A stretch of 64,000 nucleotides of DNA. Source: JAGDMJ01 sp963809695. Lineage in GTDB: Bacteria > Bacteroidota > Ignavibacteria > UBA10030 > UBA6906. Positions 45,303 to 54,331 of the stretch are shown piece by piece. Position 1 is the stretch's first letter; every line of letters starts with the position of its first letter. The translations under genes were made by a program, and so were the position numbers. The notes under the pieces were generated by a model, which worked only from the letters and a program-made list of their open reading frames with translations, was not told the origin of the DNA and did no database searches. Location of the stretch: the NCBI GenBank assembly GCA_963809695.1, contig CAWEKI010000006.1, forward strand, positions 434,001 through 498,000, in the 5' to 3' direction.

Positions 45303-46775
45303 TCATGAGCTCTTGAAGTCAATATAGCCTCGCTCCACGTCGGTATGGACCAGCTGGACGCGGAGCTTGTGGCCGACATCCATGCCTTCAAAACCGCTCA
45401 CCAATCTTCCCTCCACGGGGGGCTGCAGTATGCGGACCCACGTGCCCTTCTCAGATGCACCGGTAACGACTGCATCAAAACGCTCCCCGATCCTTGACTC
45501 CAGCAACAGTGCTGCGGCAGATTTTTCAACCTGCCGCTCGACCTTCTTCGCTGCGTCTTCCTCCTCCGTGCAGTGCCTGGCGAGCAACTCCAATTCATCC
45601 CGGGTGTAGGCCGGGGTACCTCCCGACATCGCTCCCTTCAGCTGCCGCTGCGTGACCAGATCGGGATACCGGCGGTTCGGGGCTGTTGAGTGCGTGTAGT
45701 CCTTGACCGCAAGACCGAAATGTCCGATTGCATCGCCCCCCGGAAGTTCGACGACGTATTCTCCGGCGCCCAGCAGTTTGATCACACTGAGGGAAAGATC
45801 AGGAAAATGGAGAGGGTCGGCAGCTTTTGCCGAGAGAAGGAATGTATCCAGAGCCTTCGAGTCGGGCTCCTTGGGAAGTGTGAAACCCTGCTCCGCGGAA
45901 AGCGCGACGATACGGTCCCAGCGCTTGGGTGTGCGAACGACGCGCCGCAGCGACGGTAAGTTTTTGGAGGCGAGGTACCGCGCAGTGACCCCGTTGGCCG
46001 CAATCATGAAATCCTCAATGATGTCCTTGGCCCTGTTCCTCGTGTCGGCTATGAGGTCGTTGAGCCTGTCCCCGTCAAAGACCGGGCGCGTTTCGATGGT
46101 TTCGAGGTCAAGGGCGCCATGCTGGTGCCGGAGCGCTTTCAGTTTCTGCGCCACACGATCCTGGAGCCGGAGATTGTCGTCCAGACCACTGATCGAACTG
46201 ATGTCCTGTGGCATCGGACTGCTCCCTTCCAGCCAACCGGCAATGCTGTTGTAGGCGAGCTTTGCCCGGTTCCGCACCATCGCCCGATAAATATCGGAAC
46301 CGTCAAGCGATCCATCCCCGGCGATGACCAATTCAATGACGACGGCAAGACGGTCAGCGTCAAGGTTGAGCGACGTGAGATCCGTCGAGAGTTTTTCGGG
46401 CAGCATCGGAAACGTCTGGGCGGCGGTGTAAATCGACGTCGTGTTCTGCCGCGCATGTTCGTCAAGCCCTGACCGTATCTTGACGAGCGCATCGACATCG
46501 GCGATGGCGACAAGGATTTTCACGGACGAATCGGGCATGGCTTCGGCGACGGTAAGCTGGTCCAGGTCACGCGAATCATCGTTGTCGATAGAGCACCAGA
46601 GAAGGCTCCTGAGATCACGGGTCGATAGGTCAGTCTGTGTCGCAGGCCCGTGGATTCCCGTGAGTTCGGCGAGCGCCCGGGGCGTGAAATCAGGAAGAAG
46701 GCCTCGTTCAATCATGGCCCGACGAGCAATTTGCTGCAAGAAGGAGCGGTGCTGTCGGTTGTTCGAGGCTGTCAT
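45303..46775 (-). CDS. RNB-domain exoribonuclease (RNase II/R family, short form)
   Basis: 490 residues. The catalytic RNB domain (about 50-370) has the magnesium-binding Asp cluster WCSIDNDDSRDLDQ and the family signature STAPNRRYPDLVTQRQL; a C-terminal S1-like domain follows (about 415-488, RFDAVVTGASEKGTWVRIL). Canonical RNase II is about 640 residues because of N-terminal cold-shock domains, which are missing here. Processive 3'-5' RNA degradation by homology. Convergent with the Nif3-like gene with only 17 bases between, and adjacent to the tRNA array. Confidence 0.9.
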   Translation of the reverse strand: MTASNNRQHRSFLQQIARRAMIERGLLPDFTPRALAELTGIHGPATQTDLSTRDLRSLLWCSIDNDDSRDLDQLTVAEAMPDSSVKILVAIADVDALVKIRSGLDEHARQNTTSIYTAAQTFPMLPEKLSTDLTSLNLDADRLAVVIELVIAGDGSLDGSDIYRAMVRNRAKLAYNSIAGWLEGSSPMPQDISSISGLDDNLRLQDRVAQKLKALRHQHGALDLETIETRPVFDGDRLNDLIADTRNRAKDIIEDFMIAANGVTARYLASKNLPSLRRVVRTPKRWDRIVALSAEQGFTLPKEPDSKALDTFLLSAKAADPLHFPDLSLSVIKLLGAGEYVVELPGGDAIGHFGLAVKDYTHSTAPNRRYPDLVTQRQLKGAMSGGTPAYTRDELELLARHCTEEEDAAKKVERQVEKSAAALLLESRIGERFDAVVTGASEKGTWVRILQPPVEGRLVSGFEGMDVGHKLRVQLVHTDVERGYIDFKSS

Positions 46776-46922
46776 ATATCCCCACCAATCAGTATGAAAT
46801 TCTGTCGAGAAGTGTAAATCGAGAGTGACTGAATATAGCGGAGAGATGAGAGGATGTCAACCTTGTGCCGCTTCCATTTATTTCTGGCGATGAAATGGCG
46901 CTGGCGGTTAAGAGCTTTCCCA

Positions 46923-46951
46923 TTGCATTTGAAGCTGCATCTCATTATTAT
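46923..46951 (+). promoter_or_regulatory. Sigma70-like promoter in front of the tRNA-derived array
   Basis: TTGCAT (46923-46928), 17-bp spacer, TATTAT (46946-46951), ending 11 bases before the first copy of the tRNA-Pro 5' end (46963). Spacing and position fit the original tRNA promoter, now separated from the intact tRNA by 915 bp of repeats. Confidence 0.5.
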
Positions 46952-46962
46952 ACGTGTGATTG

Positions 46963-47877
46963 CGGAGCGTAGCGCAGCTCCGATTCCGACCAGACTTAGC
47001 GCTGTGCAGCTAAGTCTGTAGTCGGAATCAGGATCCCGACGTTTTTCGTCGGGACCGGTCCAGGTTCCTGAAATACTGTGTTGGAAAAGGCAGAGACCGG
47101 ACCCGGTAGCGCACCTCCGGTTGCTGTTGACATAGGATGGTAAATCGGAGCGTAGCGCAGCTCCGATTCCGACCAGACTTAGCGCTGTGCAGCTAAGTCT
47201 GTAGTCGGAATCAGGATCCCGACGTTTTTCGTCGGGACCGGTCCAGGTTCCTGAAATACTGTGTTGGAAAAGGCAGAGACCGGACCCGGTAGCGCACCTC
47301 CGGTTGCTGTTGACATAGGATGGTAAATCGGAGCGTAGCGCAGCTCCGATTCCGACCAGACTTAGCGCTGTGCAGCTAAGTCTGTAGTCGGAATCAGGAT
47401 CCCGACGTTTTTCGTCGGGACCGGTCCAGATTCCTGAAATAGTGTGTTGGAAAAGGCAGAGACCGGACCCGGTAGCGCATCTCCGGTTGCTGTTGACATA
47501 GGATGGTAAATCGGAGCGTAGCGCAGCTCCGATTCCGACCAGACTTAGCGCTGTGCAGCTAAGTCTGTAGTCGGAATCAGGATCCCGACGTTTTTCGTCG
47601 GGACCGGTCCAGATTCCTGAAATAGTGTGTTGGAAAAGGCAGAGACCGGACCCGGTAGCGCATCTCCGGTTGCTGTTGACATAGGATGGTAAATCGGAGC
47701 GTAGCGCAGCTCCGATTCCGACCAGACTTAGCGCTGTGCAGCTAAGTCTGTAGTCGGAATCAGGATCCCGACGTTTTTCGTCGGGACCGGTCCAGATTCC
47801 TGAAATAGTGTGTTGGAAAAGGCAGAGACCGGACCCGGTAGCGCATCTCCGGTTGCTGTTGACATAGGATGGTAAAT
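46963..47877 (+). repeat. Five tandem 183-bp units derived from the tRNA-Pro 5' half
   Basis: Units start at 46963, 47146, 47329, 47512 and 47695, each exactly 183 bp; a sixth start (47878) is the intact tRNA. Each unit is: the first 15 bases of tRNA-Pro (CGGAGCGTAGCGCAG); a hairpin-rich insert of about 124 bases; the tRNA D-loop/D-stem end CCCGGTAGCGCACC (CAYC variant); and a 30-base linker. The insert holds a 19-bp stem (GATTCCGAC/GTCGGAATC plus CAGACTTAGC/GCTAAGTCTG), TCCCGACG-ttttt-CGTCGGGA, and the palindrome GGACCGGTCC. Units 1-2 and 3-5 form two sequence subtypes, so amplification occurred in steps. No spacers, so not CRISPR. Confidence 0.95.
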
Positions 47878-47951
47878 CGGAGCGTAGCGCAGCCCGGTAG
47901 CGCACCTGAATGGGGTTCAGGGGGTCGAGGGTTCAAATCCCTCCGCTCCGA
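47878..47951 (+). tRNA. tRNA-Pro (anticodon GGG)
   Basis: Full cloverleaf of 74 nt: acceptor CGGAGCG/CGCTCCG with discriminator A, D-stem GCGC/GCGC, anticodon stem CCTGA/TCAGG with loop ATGGGGT (anticodon GGG), T-arm GAGGG-TTCAAAT-CCCTC. CCA is not encoded. The 5' end is also the start of each of the five upstream 183-bp units, and the 3' 59 bases lie within a 62-bp repeat with 52491-52552. A 21-bp stem terminator follows at once. It is the apparent attachment gene of the island downstream. Confidence 0.95.
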
Positions 47952-47994
47952 CAAACAAAAAAGGGCAACGGAAGTTGCTCTTTTTTGTTTGTCG
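47949..47994. terminator. Strong bidirectional terminator after tRNA-Pro
   Basis: A 21-bp stem (arms 47949-47969 and 47974-47994, one G-T pair) with loop GGAA and long A and T runs on its two sides (AAAAAA and TTTTTT). Classic rho-independent form; its left arm includes the last bases of the tRNA. Confidence 0.85.
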
Positions 47995-48018
47995 TCCCGA
48001 GATGCTCTTTCTCGGGAC
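47994..48018. repeat. GTCCCGAGA / TCTCGGGAC hairpin
   Basis: Nine-bp perfect arms with a 7-base loop, abutting the terminator. Same GTCCCGA core as the hairpins at 41425 and in the array. Confidence 0.55.
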
Positions 48019-48091
48019 CTATCACCCGAAGTTTTGCCGAGTCCCACAACCACTGGTTACACCTGCCTCCTTTTTCTTTAAGGAGGCATTC

Positions 48092-48490
48092 GTGTTTTTA
48101 TCCCGACGTTCCAATGGCATTTATGTGACCCTTGCCAGTACATTTGAAACCGCACGAAGATGGGGACATATATTCGAGAACCCATTCTGGAAGGTAGAGA
48201 AACCAAAGTTGCGTGAGCTTTCACCCGCCTATTTTGCCAAGGAAGAGTTTCGCTCCCTCATTGATGTTGTTGAACGCCAGACATTGCGGGATGTCTATAT
48301 CTTCGCCGTCTGCACAGGCATGCGCTTAGGTGAAAGGTCTGCACTCCGGTGGATCGATGTGGATCTTGACCGGCGAATCATCCATGTGCAAAACACCAAG
48401 AGTTTTGTCACCAAGACTAGGCGCAACAGAACCATCCCGGTCAATGACATCTTTGCATGCAACGTTCTCCCTTGTCTTCCGCGAAGCTGA
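48092..48490 (+). pseudogene. Tyrosine recombinase remnant 1 (internally deleted and truncated)
   Basis: A GTG at 48092 with a strong AAGGAGG five bases before it opens 132 residues. The first dozen (FLSRRSNGIYVT) resemble the N-terminus of tRNA-targeting integrases; the sequence then jumps to the end of the SAM-like domain (ETARRWGHIFENPFWKVEKP) and runs through the first catalytic part (FAVCTGMRLGERSALRWIDV, with the catalytic Arg). It stops after RTIPVNDI, before the HxxR, His and Tyr residues. So the middle of the N-terminal domain and the C-terminus are lost. It sits 140 bases after the tRNA, as an integrase should. Confidence 0.85.
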
Positions 48491-48758
48491 CCAAAAACAC
48501 CTGCAGTAATTACATACAAAGGTTAGAAGTTCCGATACATGAACCTCTGCCTGCAGAAATGTCCGTGATTTTCGCTGAAGGTCCTTCTGGTACGCTCTTT
48601 GCCCCTTCTTGAATGTTCGGACACAGGTGGCTCTTTCCCCGGCTCTGGGAACATGAAGCAATATTACCGTATGAGGGTTCTCGGGGATCTTCTCTGACAG
48701 CGGGACTCGACAGAAATCTCGGAGAATAAAGAAAATGTTCATCCGATGTGGAAGATAG

Positions 48759-50918
48759 ATGAGTAAACATGGTGTCTACCTGGTGCTCATCGCCGTCCTA
48801 CTTGCTCCCCGTCTGCTTGCCCAGTGGGTTGAGCTCCCCGGTATTGAAGGAGGGAGGGTATCTGCTTTCCTGGCTTCCGGTGAGAACATGTTCGCCGCGA
48901 CGCAAGGCGGCGATATCTATGTGTCCCGAGACAGTGGGGCAAGATGGTCTGTAAGCTATTCAGGGCAGACCTCCTATGGGGTATGTTTGGCTCAAATGGG
49001 CTCTGTTGTCTTTGCCGGTGGGCTAAACACCGGCATCATTCGTTCATCAGATGGGGGGATTTCTTGGGCAAAATCCGATAGTGGTCTTCCTGCCGGTGTC
49101 CACAGCCTGCTGTCCTATGATACACTCCTGTACGCAACCACGCACCAATCCAATAACGAACTCGGAAGTATCTACGTCTCGGCCGATACGGGCCGCCATT
49201 GGACACTAATTGGTCCTGATGTTGGTGTCTTGCCAGATGGAGCAACCACCTTCAGAAACATGACTACAATCGCACGCAAAGGGGACGTGCTTTGTGCTGG
49301 CTCAACTGATTCTATGTTTCGATCGACTGACGGCGGGATGACATGGAAGCCCATGATCAATGGCCCATGGTGTTGCACTTCTATTGTTGCTGATAGTTCG
49401 CGCTTTTATGCTGGTAGTCCGCAAGGAGAAGTGTTTTACTCAACCGACAATGGTGAAAGTTGGATTCTCGGATATACTTTTCCGGATACCAATACCTATC
49501 CATGGGATGGTCCATATGTTTATCAGTTGGCAATTCGAAATGGGGCATTGTACGCCGTGGGTGACCCGGGAATGTACCGCTCAACCGATCAGGGCGTAAC
49601 ATGGGCAGAATTGGGTGAACTTCAAAGACACTATGCGAATGGATTTGCCACGTATACCACGTATACCGCGGTGTACTCGACTTCCGGGTACCTTTACGTG
49701 GCCGCATCCTATGGTGGGATTTTTAGGTCTACTGACAACGGCATCTCGTGGATAGAATCCAATAGAGGATTTCTAGACGTGGATGTTACTGCATTCGCTA
49801 TTGAGAACCAGAGTGTTTATGCAGTTGCTCCGCGGGTGGGATTCTTCCGAAGCGATGACAATGGGGACTCCTGGATATCGGCGCTACCGGGGGAAGACCT
49901 GCGGTTCACATCCATCACAGCAGGAGGGAAGAATATCTTCATCGGAACTCAGTCTGGTGTCTATCGGTCTGTGGATCGGGGATCCACCTGGAAACTCTCG
50001 AATAATCTCGGGTATATCAAAGGACTCCACCTTTTGGATGACAAGCTTTATGCATTCGTTCAAGAGAAAGGTGTGTTTGTCTCGTCGGACAGTGCAAAGA
50101 CTTGGACGGCAATTAACAATGGCCTCTCCAATTTGAACACTGTGTCGTTTGCGGGGCATGGATCGAAGCTCTTTGTTGGTACTAGTGATGGCTTATTCCT
50201 TTCAACAGATGCCGGCGGTCACTGGGTGCCAACGTCCAAATACATCAATCCATTCGCTGTCTACATCTTGGCATTGATGAAGGAAGAAATCTATGCTGTG
50301 ATCGGCATACCAGCTGGAGGAAACCCTCGGCTTCTCCGTTCCGCAGACGACGGAGCAACATGGTTGGTTGCCGACAATGGGCTTTCGAGGAACGACGTTC
50401 TTTCTGCACTTCACATCGAGGATTCCCTCGTCTTTGTATTAGCCGGCGACAAAATAGCACTGTCCATGAACGAAGGGACATCTTGGAAGTACTGCTACAC
50501 CAATCCCCCGTTTGGTGCTGGTTGGGGAACAAGGGTGTCCCTTGGCTCAAATGATCAGTATTTTTTCATAGTGGGCTGGGAAAGGTCCATTCTGCGAGCC
50601 CCTCTAGCGAATTTGCTGACGGGCATACAATCGCCGGGTGACGTCGGCCTCCCGACAAGGATTCTCCTGATGCAGAACTATCCGAACCCGTTCAATCCGA
50701 GCACGACAATCGGTTACAGCCTGCACGTGGCTTCACATGTGACACTCACCGTGTACAACCCTCTTGGCCAGAGTGTTGCTGAACTCTTGAATGGTGATGT
50801 GAATGCAGGTCATCATGAGGTTCAGTTTAGTGCAACCGGATTGTCGTCGGGCGTCTACTTCTACAGATTAAAAGCGGGAGATTTTGTACAGACGCGCAAA
50901 TTGCTCTTAGTCCGGTGA
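48759..50918 (+). CDS. Large Ycf48/BNR-repeat surface protein with type IX sorting domain (island 1)
   Basis: 719 residues: signal peptide (VYLVLIAVLLAPRLLAQ), then about 13 beta-propeller-type repeats of the form YRSTDNGxSW (for example FRSTDGGMTWK, FYSTDNGESWI, FRSDDNGDSWI), as in sialidase-like and Ycf48-like propellers, then a type A por sorting domain (QNYPNPFNPSTTIGYS, GVYFYRL, KLLLVR). Probably exported by the type IX system and displayed. A paralogue lies in island 2 (57418-59532). Base composition looks more A/T-rich than backbone genes, consistent with transfer. Function unknown; no catalytic Asp boxes of true sialidases were confirmed. Confidence 0.88.
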   Translation: MSKHGVYLVLIAVLLAPRLLAQWVELPGIEGGRVSAFLASGENMFAATQGGDIYVSRDSGARWSVSYSGQTSYGVCLAQMGSVVFAGGLNTGIIRSSDGGISWAKSDSGLPAGVHSLLSYDTLLYATTHQSNNELGSIYVSADTGRHWTLIGPDVGVLPDGATTFRNMTTIARKGDVLCAGSTDSMFRSTDGGMTWKPMINGPWCCTSIVADSSRFYAGSPQGEVFYSTDNGESWILGYTFPDTNTYPWDGPYVYQLAIRNGALYAVGDPGMYRSTDQGVTWAELGELQRHYANGFATYTTYTAVYSTSGYLYVAASYGGIFRSTDNGISWIESNRGFLDVDVTAFAIENQSVYAVAPRVGFFRSDDNGDSWISALPGEDLRFTSITAGGKNIFIGTQSGVYRSVDRGSTWKLSNNLGYIKGLHLLDDKLYAFVQEKGVFVSSDSAKTWTAINNGLSNLNTVSFAGHGSKLFVGTSDGLFLSTDAGGHWVPTSKYINPFAVYILALMKEEIYAVIGIPAGGNPRLLRSADDGATWLVADNGLSRNDVLSALHIEDSLVFVLAGDKIALSMNEGTSWKYCYTNPPFGAGWGTRVSLGSNDQYFFIVGWERSILRAPLANLLTGIQSPGDVGLPTRILLMQNYPNPFNPSTTIGYSLHVASHVTLTVYNPLGQSVAELLNGDVNAGHHEVQFSATGLSSGVYFYRLKAGDFVQTRKLLLVR

Positions 50919-51170
50919 GCGCCAAGGTACACCGTTCCTGATCTTGTTGGGTGAGTTCTGACGAGGCAACTAATAAAGTTGCAGATGTGGCTCTCACCCG
51001 TATTTCAATGGGTAGTGCGGCTTTGCCACGAAATTCAAGTGCCAACAATCGCGATGGTGAGAAGGAGAATAGTGCTGGCATCAGAGTACGTTCACTAGGT
51101 TGGCTCAAGCACGAACTATTTTACCACTTCACTAACTTACCAATCCCCCAAACAAACCTCTAGGTGAAAT

Positions 51171-51986
51171 ATGCGTAGGAATCTTCTTGCTTCCTTTTGC
51201 CTGGTTCTGATGTTTCTGGCTGTCGGATGCCAACAGGCCAACCCCATTGTCTCACCATCCCCCACAGAGACAATATTCGTACCTCCACCGTCATTCTCGG
51301 GAGGAACTCCGCCTCCCGACCCTTATATCTTCAGGTTCAGAAGGGTCGCGACGGCTTGCACAAGCGGTGTATCCGTTCTGAGAGTCCCCATACAAGTTGA
51401 CCAGTGGGTTAGTGGACTGGCTCTCAGCATAACGGTAATCATTCCTTCTGGCGACCCGTTGGGCGCTAGCATAACATCATGCTATCTTGAGAGTAATAAT
51501 GCAAATCTCGTTGGCATGCAGCCTATAGCTGACCAGTCCTCAGTCAACTACTTCCTTTACAAACTCACCGGAACTATCCCGACGGGCCAGCAGTACATTC
51601 GGATTACCATAAACAAAAGCGCTTATATCGGAGCATCGGCTGTTACGGTCACAGCATGTGACCCAAATAATGTTGCTGACCATTGGGGTGGAGACCAAGG
51701 TAATCTTGAGGATTACACAAACACGTGGAAGCCTATGGGCGGCGATGTAGGAAATCTTCTCGTTGTATTCGGTCTACCTCAATCTAGTCAGACTTTGCAG
51801 GGCACATCAACGAGAGTCTCTCAGTATCAACCTATGTCGGGCGTGGACCATAATACGTTCATAGACACATGTGATGGTTCTAACTACAATTATCTCACGC
51901 TCAATAGTGACGAGCAAGCTATGAACATGCGGATATCTTGGATTCAATTCCATCCAGACCCGAATCTTCAGTCACCAGTTCGCTGA
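51171..51986 (+). CDS. Hypothetical lipoprotein (island 1)
   Basis: 271 residues with a lipoprotein signal (LVLMFLAVGCQQ) and AGGTGA just before the ATG. A Pro-rich linker (about residues 28-62) precedes a beta-rich domain with scattered cysteines (Cys near 64 and 104, and later) and no family I recognise. Composition is A/T-richer than the backbone. Located 250 bases after the Ycf48-repeat protein, with no open gene between them. Probably surface cargo of the island. Confidence 0.65.
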   Translation: MRRNLLASFCLVLMFLAVGCQQANPIVSPSPTETIFVPPPSFSGGTPPPDPYIFRFRRVATACTSGVSVLRVPIQVDQWVSGLALSITVIIPSGDPLGASITSCYLESNNANLVGMQPIADQSSVNYFLYKLTGTIPTGQQYIRITINKSAYIGASAVTVTACDPNNVADHWGGDQGNLEDYTNTWKPMGGDVGNLLVVFGLPQSSQTLQGTSTRVSQYQPMSGVDHNTFIDTCDGSNYNYLTLNSDEQAMNMRISWIQFHPDPNLQSPVR

Positions 51987-52417
51987 GTTTGCACGGCTCT
52001 TTTAGATACTGAAGACTAGGCATGGGAACACAGTTGCTGAGTGGTTCAAGCCCCTCTAAACCATTGTGATAACGGGAAATGCCCCTGGATTTCCAACGGC
52101 ATTGTTCTTATGGTCCGTCCGTGCCACTGGCCAAGAAATCTGTTGAACGCAAAAAAGGGGCCGGACGCACATTTGTTCAGCTTCTCCATTCACGTACCAT
52201 TCGTCAATCCGCAGCACCATCATCTCCTTCATCACTCTTCTAAGCATTTCTTCAACGGTATTCACCGGAACCATCGGGTTGTTGAGGCCGCGGTTCACCT
52301 CAACACCACCGCAGGTGAGCACATTGGCAAGCCCGATTTCCTTCTTCACGTTTCCATGTGAGTGCGCCGCCGCAACAGAACGGTTGATCACTGTTGGGAC
52401 CGTGACTGGTGAAGCTA
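51987..52417. other. Non-coding or decayed stretch before the second att-like site
   Basis: About 430 bases. A minus-strand frame (52056-52391) encodes a 111-residue peptide with plausible codon use (INRSVAAAHSHGN..., ending in a low-complexity part) but no recognised family and no ribosome site; it may be the tail of a decayed gene. Otherwise nothing seen. Confidence 0.4.
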
Positions 52418-52551
52418 TAGCGCAGCTCCGGTCCTCCGCCTCTGGCGGAGGACCGAGAGTCTCGGTCTCTGCCTTTTGGCAGAGACCGGACCCGGTAGCG
52501 CACCTGAATGGGGTTCAGGGGGTCGAGGGTTCAAATCCCTCCGCTCCGACA
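52418..52551 (+). repeat. tRNA-Pro-like att site with hairpin insert in the D-loop
   Basis: 62 bases (52491-52552) are identical to the D-loop-to-3' end of the intact tRNA (47893-47954). The 5' part keeps only TAGCGCAG (52418-52425); the acceptor strand before it no longer pairs. Between, a 65-base insert (52426-52490) folds as GGTCCTCCGCC-tct-GGCGGAGGACC, a small GAGAGTCTC palindrome, and GGTCTCTGCC-tttt-GGCAGAGACC, enclosed by TCC/GGA. The insert sits at the same D-loop point as in the 47-kb units. Not a working tRNA; likely the junction between stacked islands. Confidence 0.85.
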
Positions 52552-52616
52552 AGATTACCTGTTTTTCCTCTCTTCTCTCTTCCGCTGCTAACGGAATCGC
52601 CAACAGCGGAGGCCTC

Positions 52617-53350
52617 TATGGCAGCGATTCCTCACCGTCTTTCCCCCTTCAAACGCTCCGGTATCTACCACGTTACATAGTACACCAACGCCAAACGCAG
52701 GTGGAAGAGCACGGGCGTCAGCATAGCCAATCATTGATCGAAATCAGTCAGCCTCTTCAAGCATACCTTGGAGTGTTTCAAATCCCTAGCTGGAGATATT
52801 AGCCTTGCCGAAGTGACCGCAGAACACTTTGACACGCTAATATCCTCACTCTCAAGAGTGTTGGCTTCGTGATGTTGTTTTATTTGGAGTGCTCACCGGG
52901 ATGAGGCGTGGAGAAATTGTGAATTTACACTGGAGCGACATTGACCTCTCACGGCGGCTTGTCACCGTGCAGAGTTCACCAATATTCAAGACAAAAGCGG
53001 GGAAAATGCGACTTGTGCCACTGAACGAAGCAGCCCTGGCCGTTGTACGCTCCGGGCAGGGACTCAGCCCGTCAGACCTTGTGTTCACGAAGAACGATGA
53101 GCCGATTAATGAAGAATGGCTGACACATGCGTTCAAGAAGGCAGTCATACGGGCCAATCTTCCGGCGGGCCTGCACTTCCACAGTCTCCGCCACACATTT
53201 GCCACCTGGCTTGTGCAGAGGGGGGCAACTCTGTACGAGGTGCAAACGCTCCTGGGTCACAGTTCAAGCCAAATGATGGAAGTATATTCGCATCTACAAC
53301 CGGGACATTTGCACAGCACGGTCAACAGGCTAGACGTAACATTGAACTAG
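52617..53350 (+). pseudogene. Tyrosine recombinase remnant 2 (nonsense codons and frameshift)
   Basis: An ATG at 52617 with GGAGG begins HRLSPFKRSGIYHVT, a TAG, then YTNAKRRWKSTGVSIANH, a TGA, and then FKHTLECFKSLAGDISLAEV, the N-terminal SAM-like domain of an integrase. After another stop (about 52871) the frame changes and the catalytic domain follows intact from GVLTGMRRGEIVNLHWSDID to the end (53350), with HSLRHTFATWLVQ, VQTLLGHSSSQMMEVYSHL (Arg, His-x2-Arg, His, Tyr). Part of the region between the domains is lost. Starts 65 bases after the att-like repeat, as expected for its integrase. Confidence 0.88.
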
Positions 53351-53613
53351 GGCAGCGTTTGTCAAACGTGGGGCATCTGTGCGCGAACGAGAAGCAGTTT
53401 TGATGGTGCGAGAAGTGCGAGGTCAAAATCGGAGGCACCCCTCGTGGCAGAAAGAGTAGAGGCAACTCCGGTCAGCGGGAAAAACGGTAGTGGTAGAGGG
53501 AGATGGAGGGACAGAATTTCGATTCCCATGTTTTTCGTCTCGACAGGTTGAATCAATTGCTTCTGCACTCGCTGTTGATTCGGGCGCGGACAAAGAATAG
53601 AGGGCGAGCAAAC

Positions 53614-53638
53614 AAAAACCCGGACATCACTGCCCGGG
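53614..53638 (-). terminator. Rho-independent terminator for the 53.7-54.3 kb lipoprotein gene
   Basis: On the minus strand CCCGG-(GCAGTGATGT)-CCGGG followed by TTTTTGTTTG, about 65 bases beyond the stop codon of the leftward gene. The rest of the 351-base gap (53351-53701) shows no gene. Confidence 0.7.
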
Positions 53639-53701
53639 CTACATTGGGACGTTCGCGGTCATCCCGCCTCGTAGGCGTGACTACCCTTTACCTCGCCAGC
53701 T

Positions 53702-54331
53702 TCAATGTTGAATTATGGTACCCGCGCCGTTAGTGCCGGACCAGTAATAGGGAGCCGGGTAAGGCGGGTAAAGCGGGTTAGGTAGGCCGACCCAGACCAA
53801 AACGTTGAGGGTGACTGTCATTTTCGCCTGCATCCCGTCGATATTCCCTCCCCTCCCGTGTGCCACCAACTTCAAAGGCAACGTAAAAACAGACGGCACA
53901 CTTGTCTTGGACCTATATCCCTCATACGTACCTACCCATACTGCACCATCCCCCACAACAGCCAGATTGGTGGGTGTCAATGTGAAGGACCCGTGACAAG
54001 GACCCTCGCCGGTTACGACGTTAAGCGAAAGACTTAGATAGTGCTCCATTGTCCCCGTCACGGGGGACGTGAGGCCTGCATCAACGACCTCAAATGCGTG
54101 CGCGTCCCTTATTTGCAGTACTCCGGCTGCCACCCACATTTTGGCGGGGACCGCGGGGGGTATATTGTGTTCCTCAAACGTGAAATCGACTTTGTTGCTC
54201 TTCTCCAGTGAAGCCGGCGCCAGTGTCGACACGTCTGTCGCCGATACCGGCACAGCCGAATTATCCGAGCATCCCACCAGCACAAACGCCATACTCGCCA
54301 TCAGCAAGAGAGCAACAGAGAGAATTTTCAT
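53702..54331 (-). CDS. Hypothetical lipoprotein (island 2)
   Basis: 209 residues with signal and lipobox (MAFVLVGCSDN) and GAAAGGGC before the ATG. The mature part is beta-rich (GVLQIRDAHAFEVVDAG, HYLSLSLNVVTGEG, MTVTLNVLVWVG) and ends in a Pro/Tyr-rich tail (NPLYPPYPAPYYWSG). No family recognised. It is transcribed opposite to the integrase remnant, with its own terminator. The intact frame and ribosome site argue that it is functional despite surrounding decay. Confidence 0.7.
   Translation of the reverse strand: MKILSVALLLMASMAFVLVGCSDNSAVPVSATDVSTLAPASLEKSNKVDFTFEEHNIPPAVPAKMWVAAGVLQIRDAHAFEVVDAGLTSPVTGTMEHYLSLSLNVVTGEGPCHGSFTLTPTNLAVVGDGAVWVGTYEGYRSKTSVPSVFTLPLKLVAHGRGGNIDGMQAKMTVTLNVLVWVGLPNPLYPPYPAPYYWSGTNGAGTIIQH

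Noticed and set aside
46963..47877. Possible CRISPR array
   Set aside because: Units are contiguous 183-bp tandem copies without unique spacers, and no cas genes are nearby.
46772..47905. A 377-residue minus-strand open frame with five perfect 61-residue repeats
   Set aside because: It exists only because the 183-bp unit is a multiple of three; it is antisense to tRNA-derived repeats, has no ribosome site and no protein-like features.
52056..52391. Minus-strand 111-residue open frame
   Set aside because: Codon use is passable, but there is no ribosome site, no family resemblance, and it lies in decayed island sequence; mentioned only as part of the gap.
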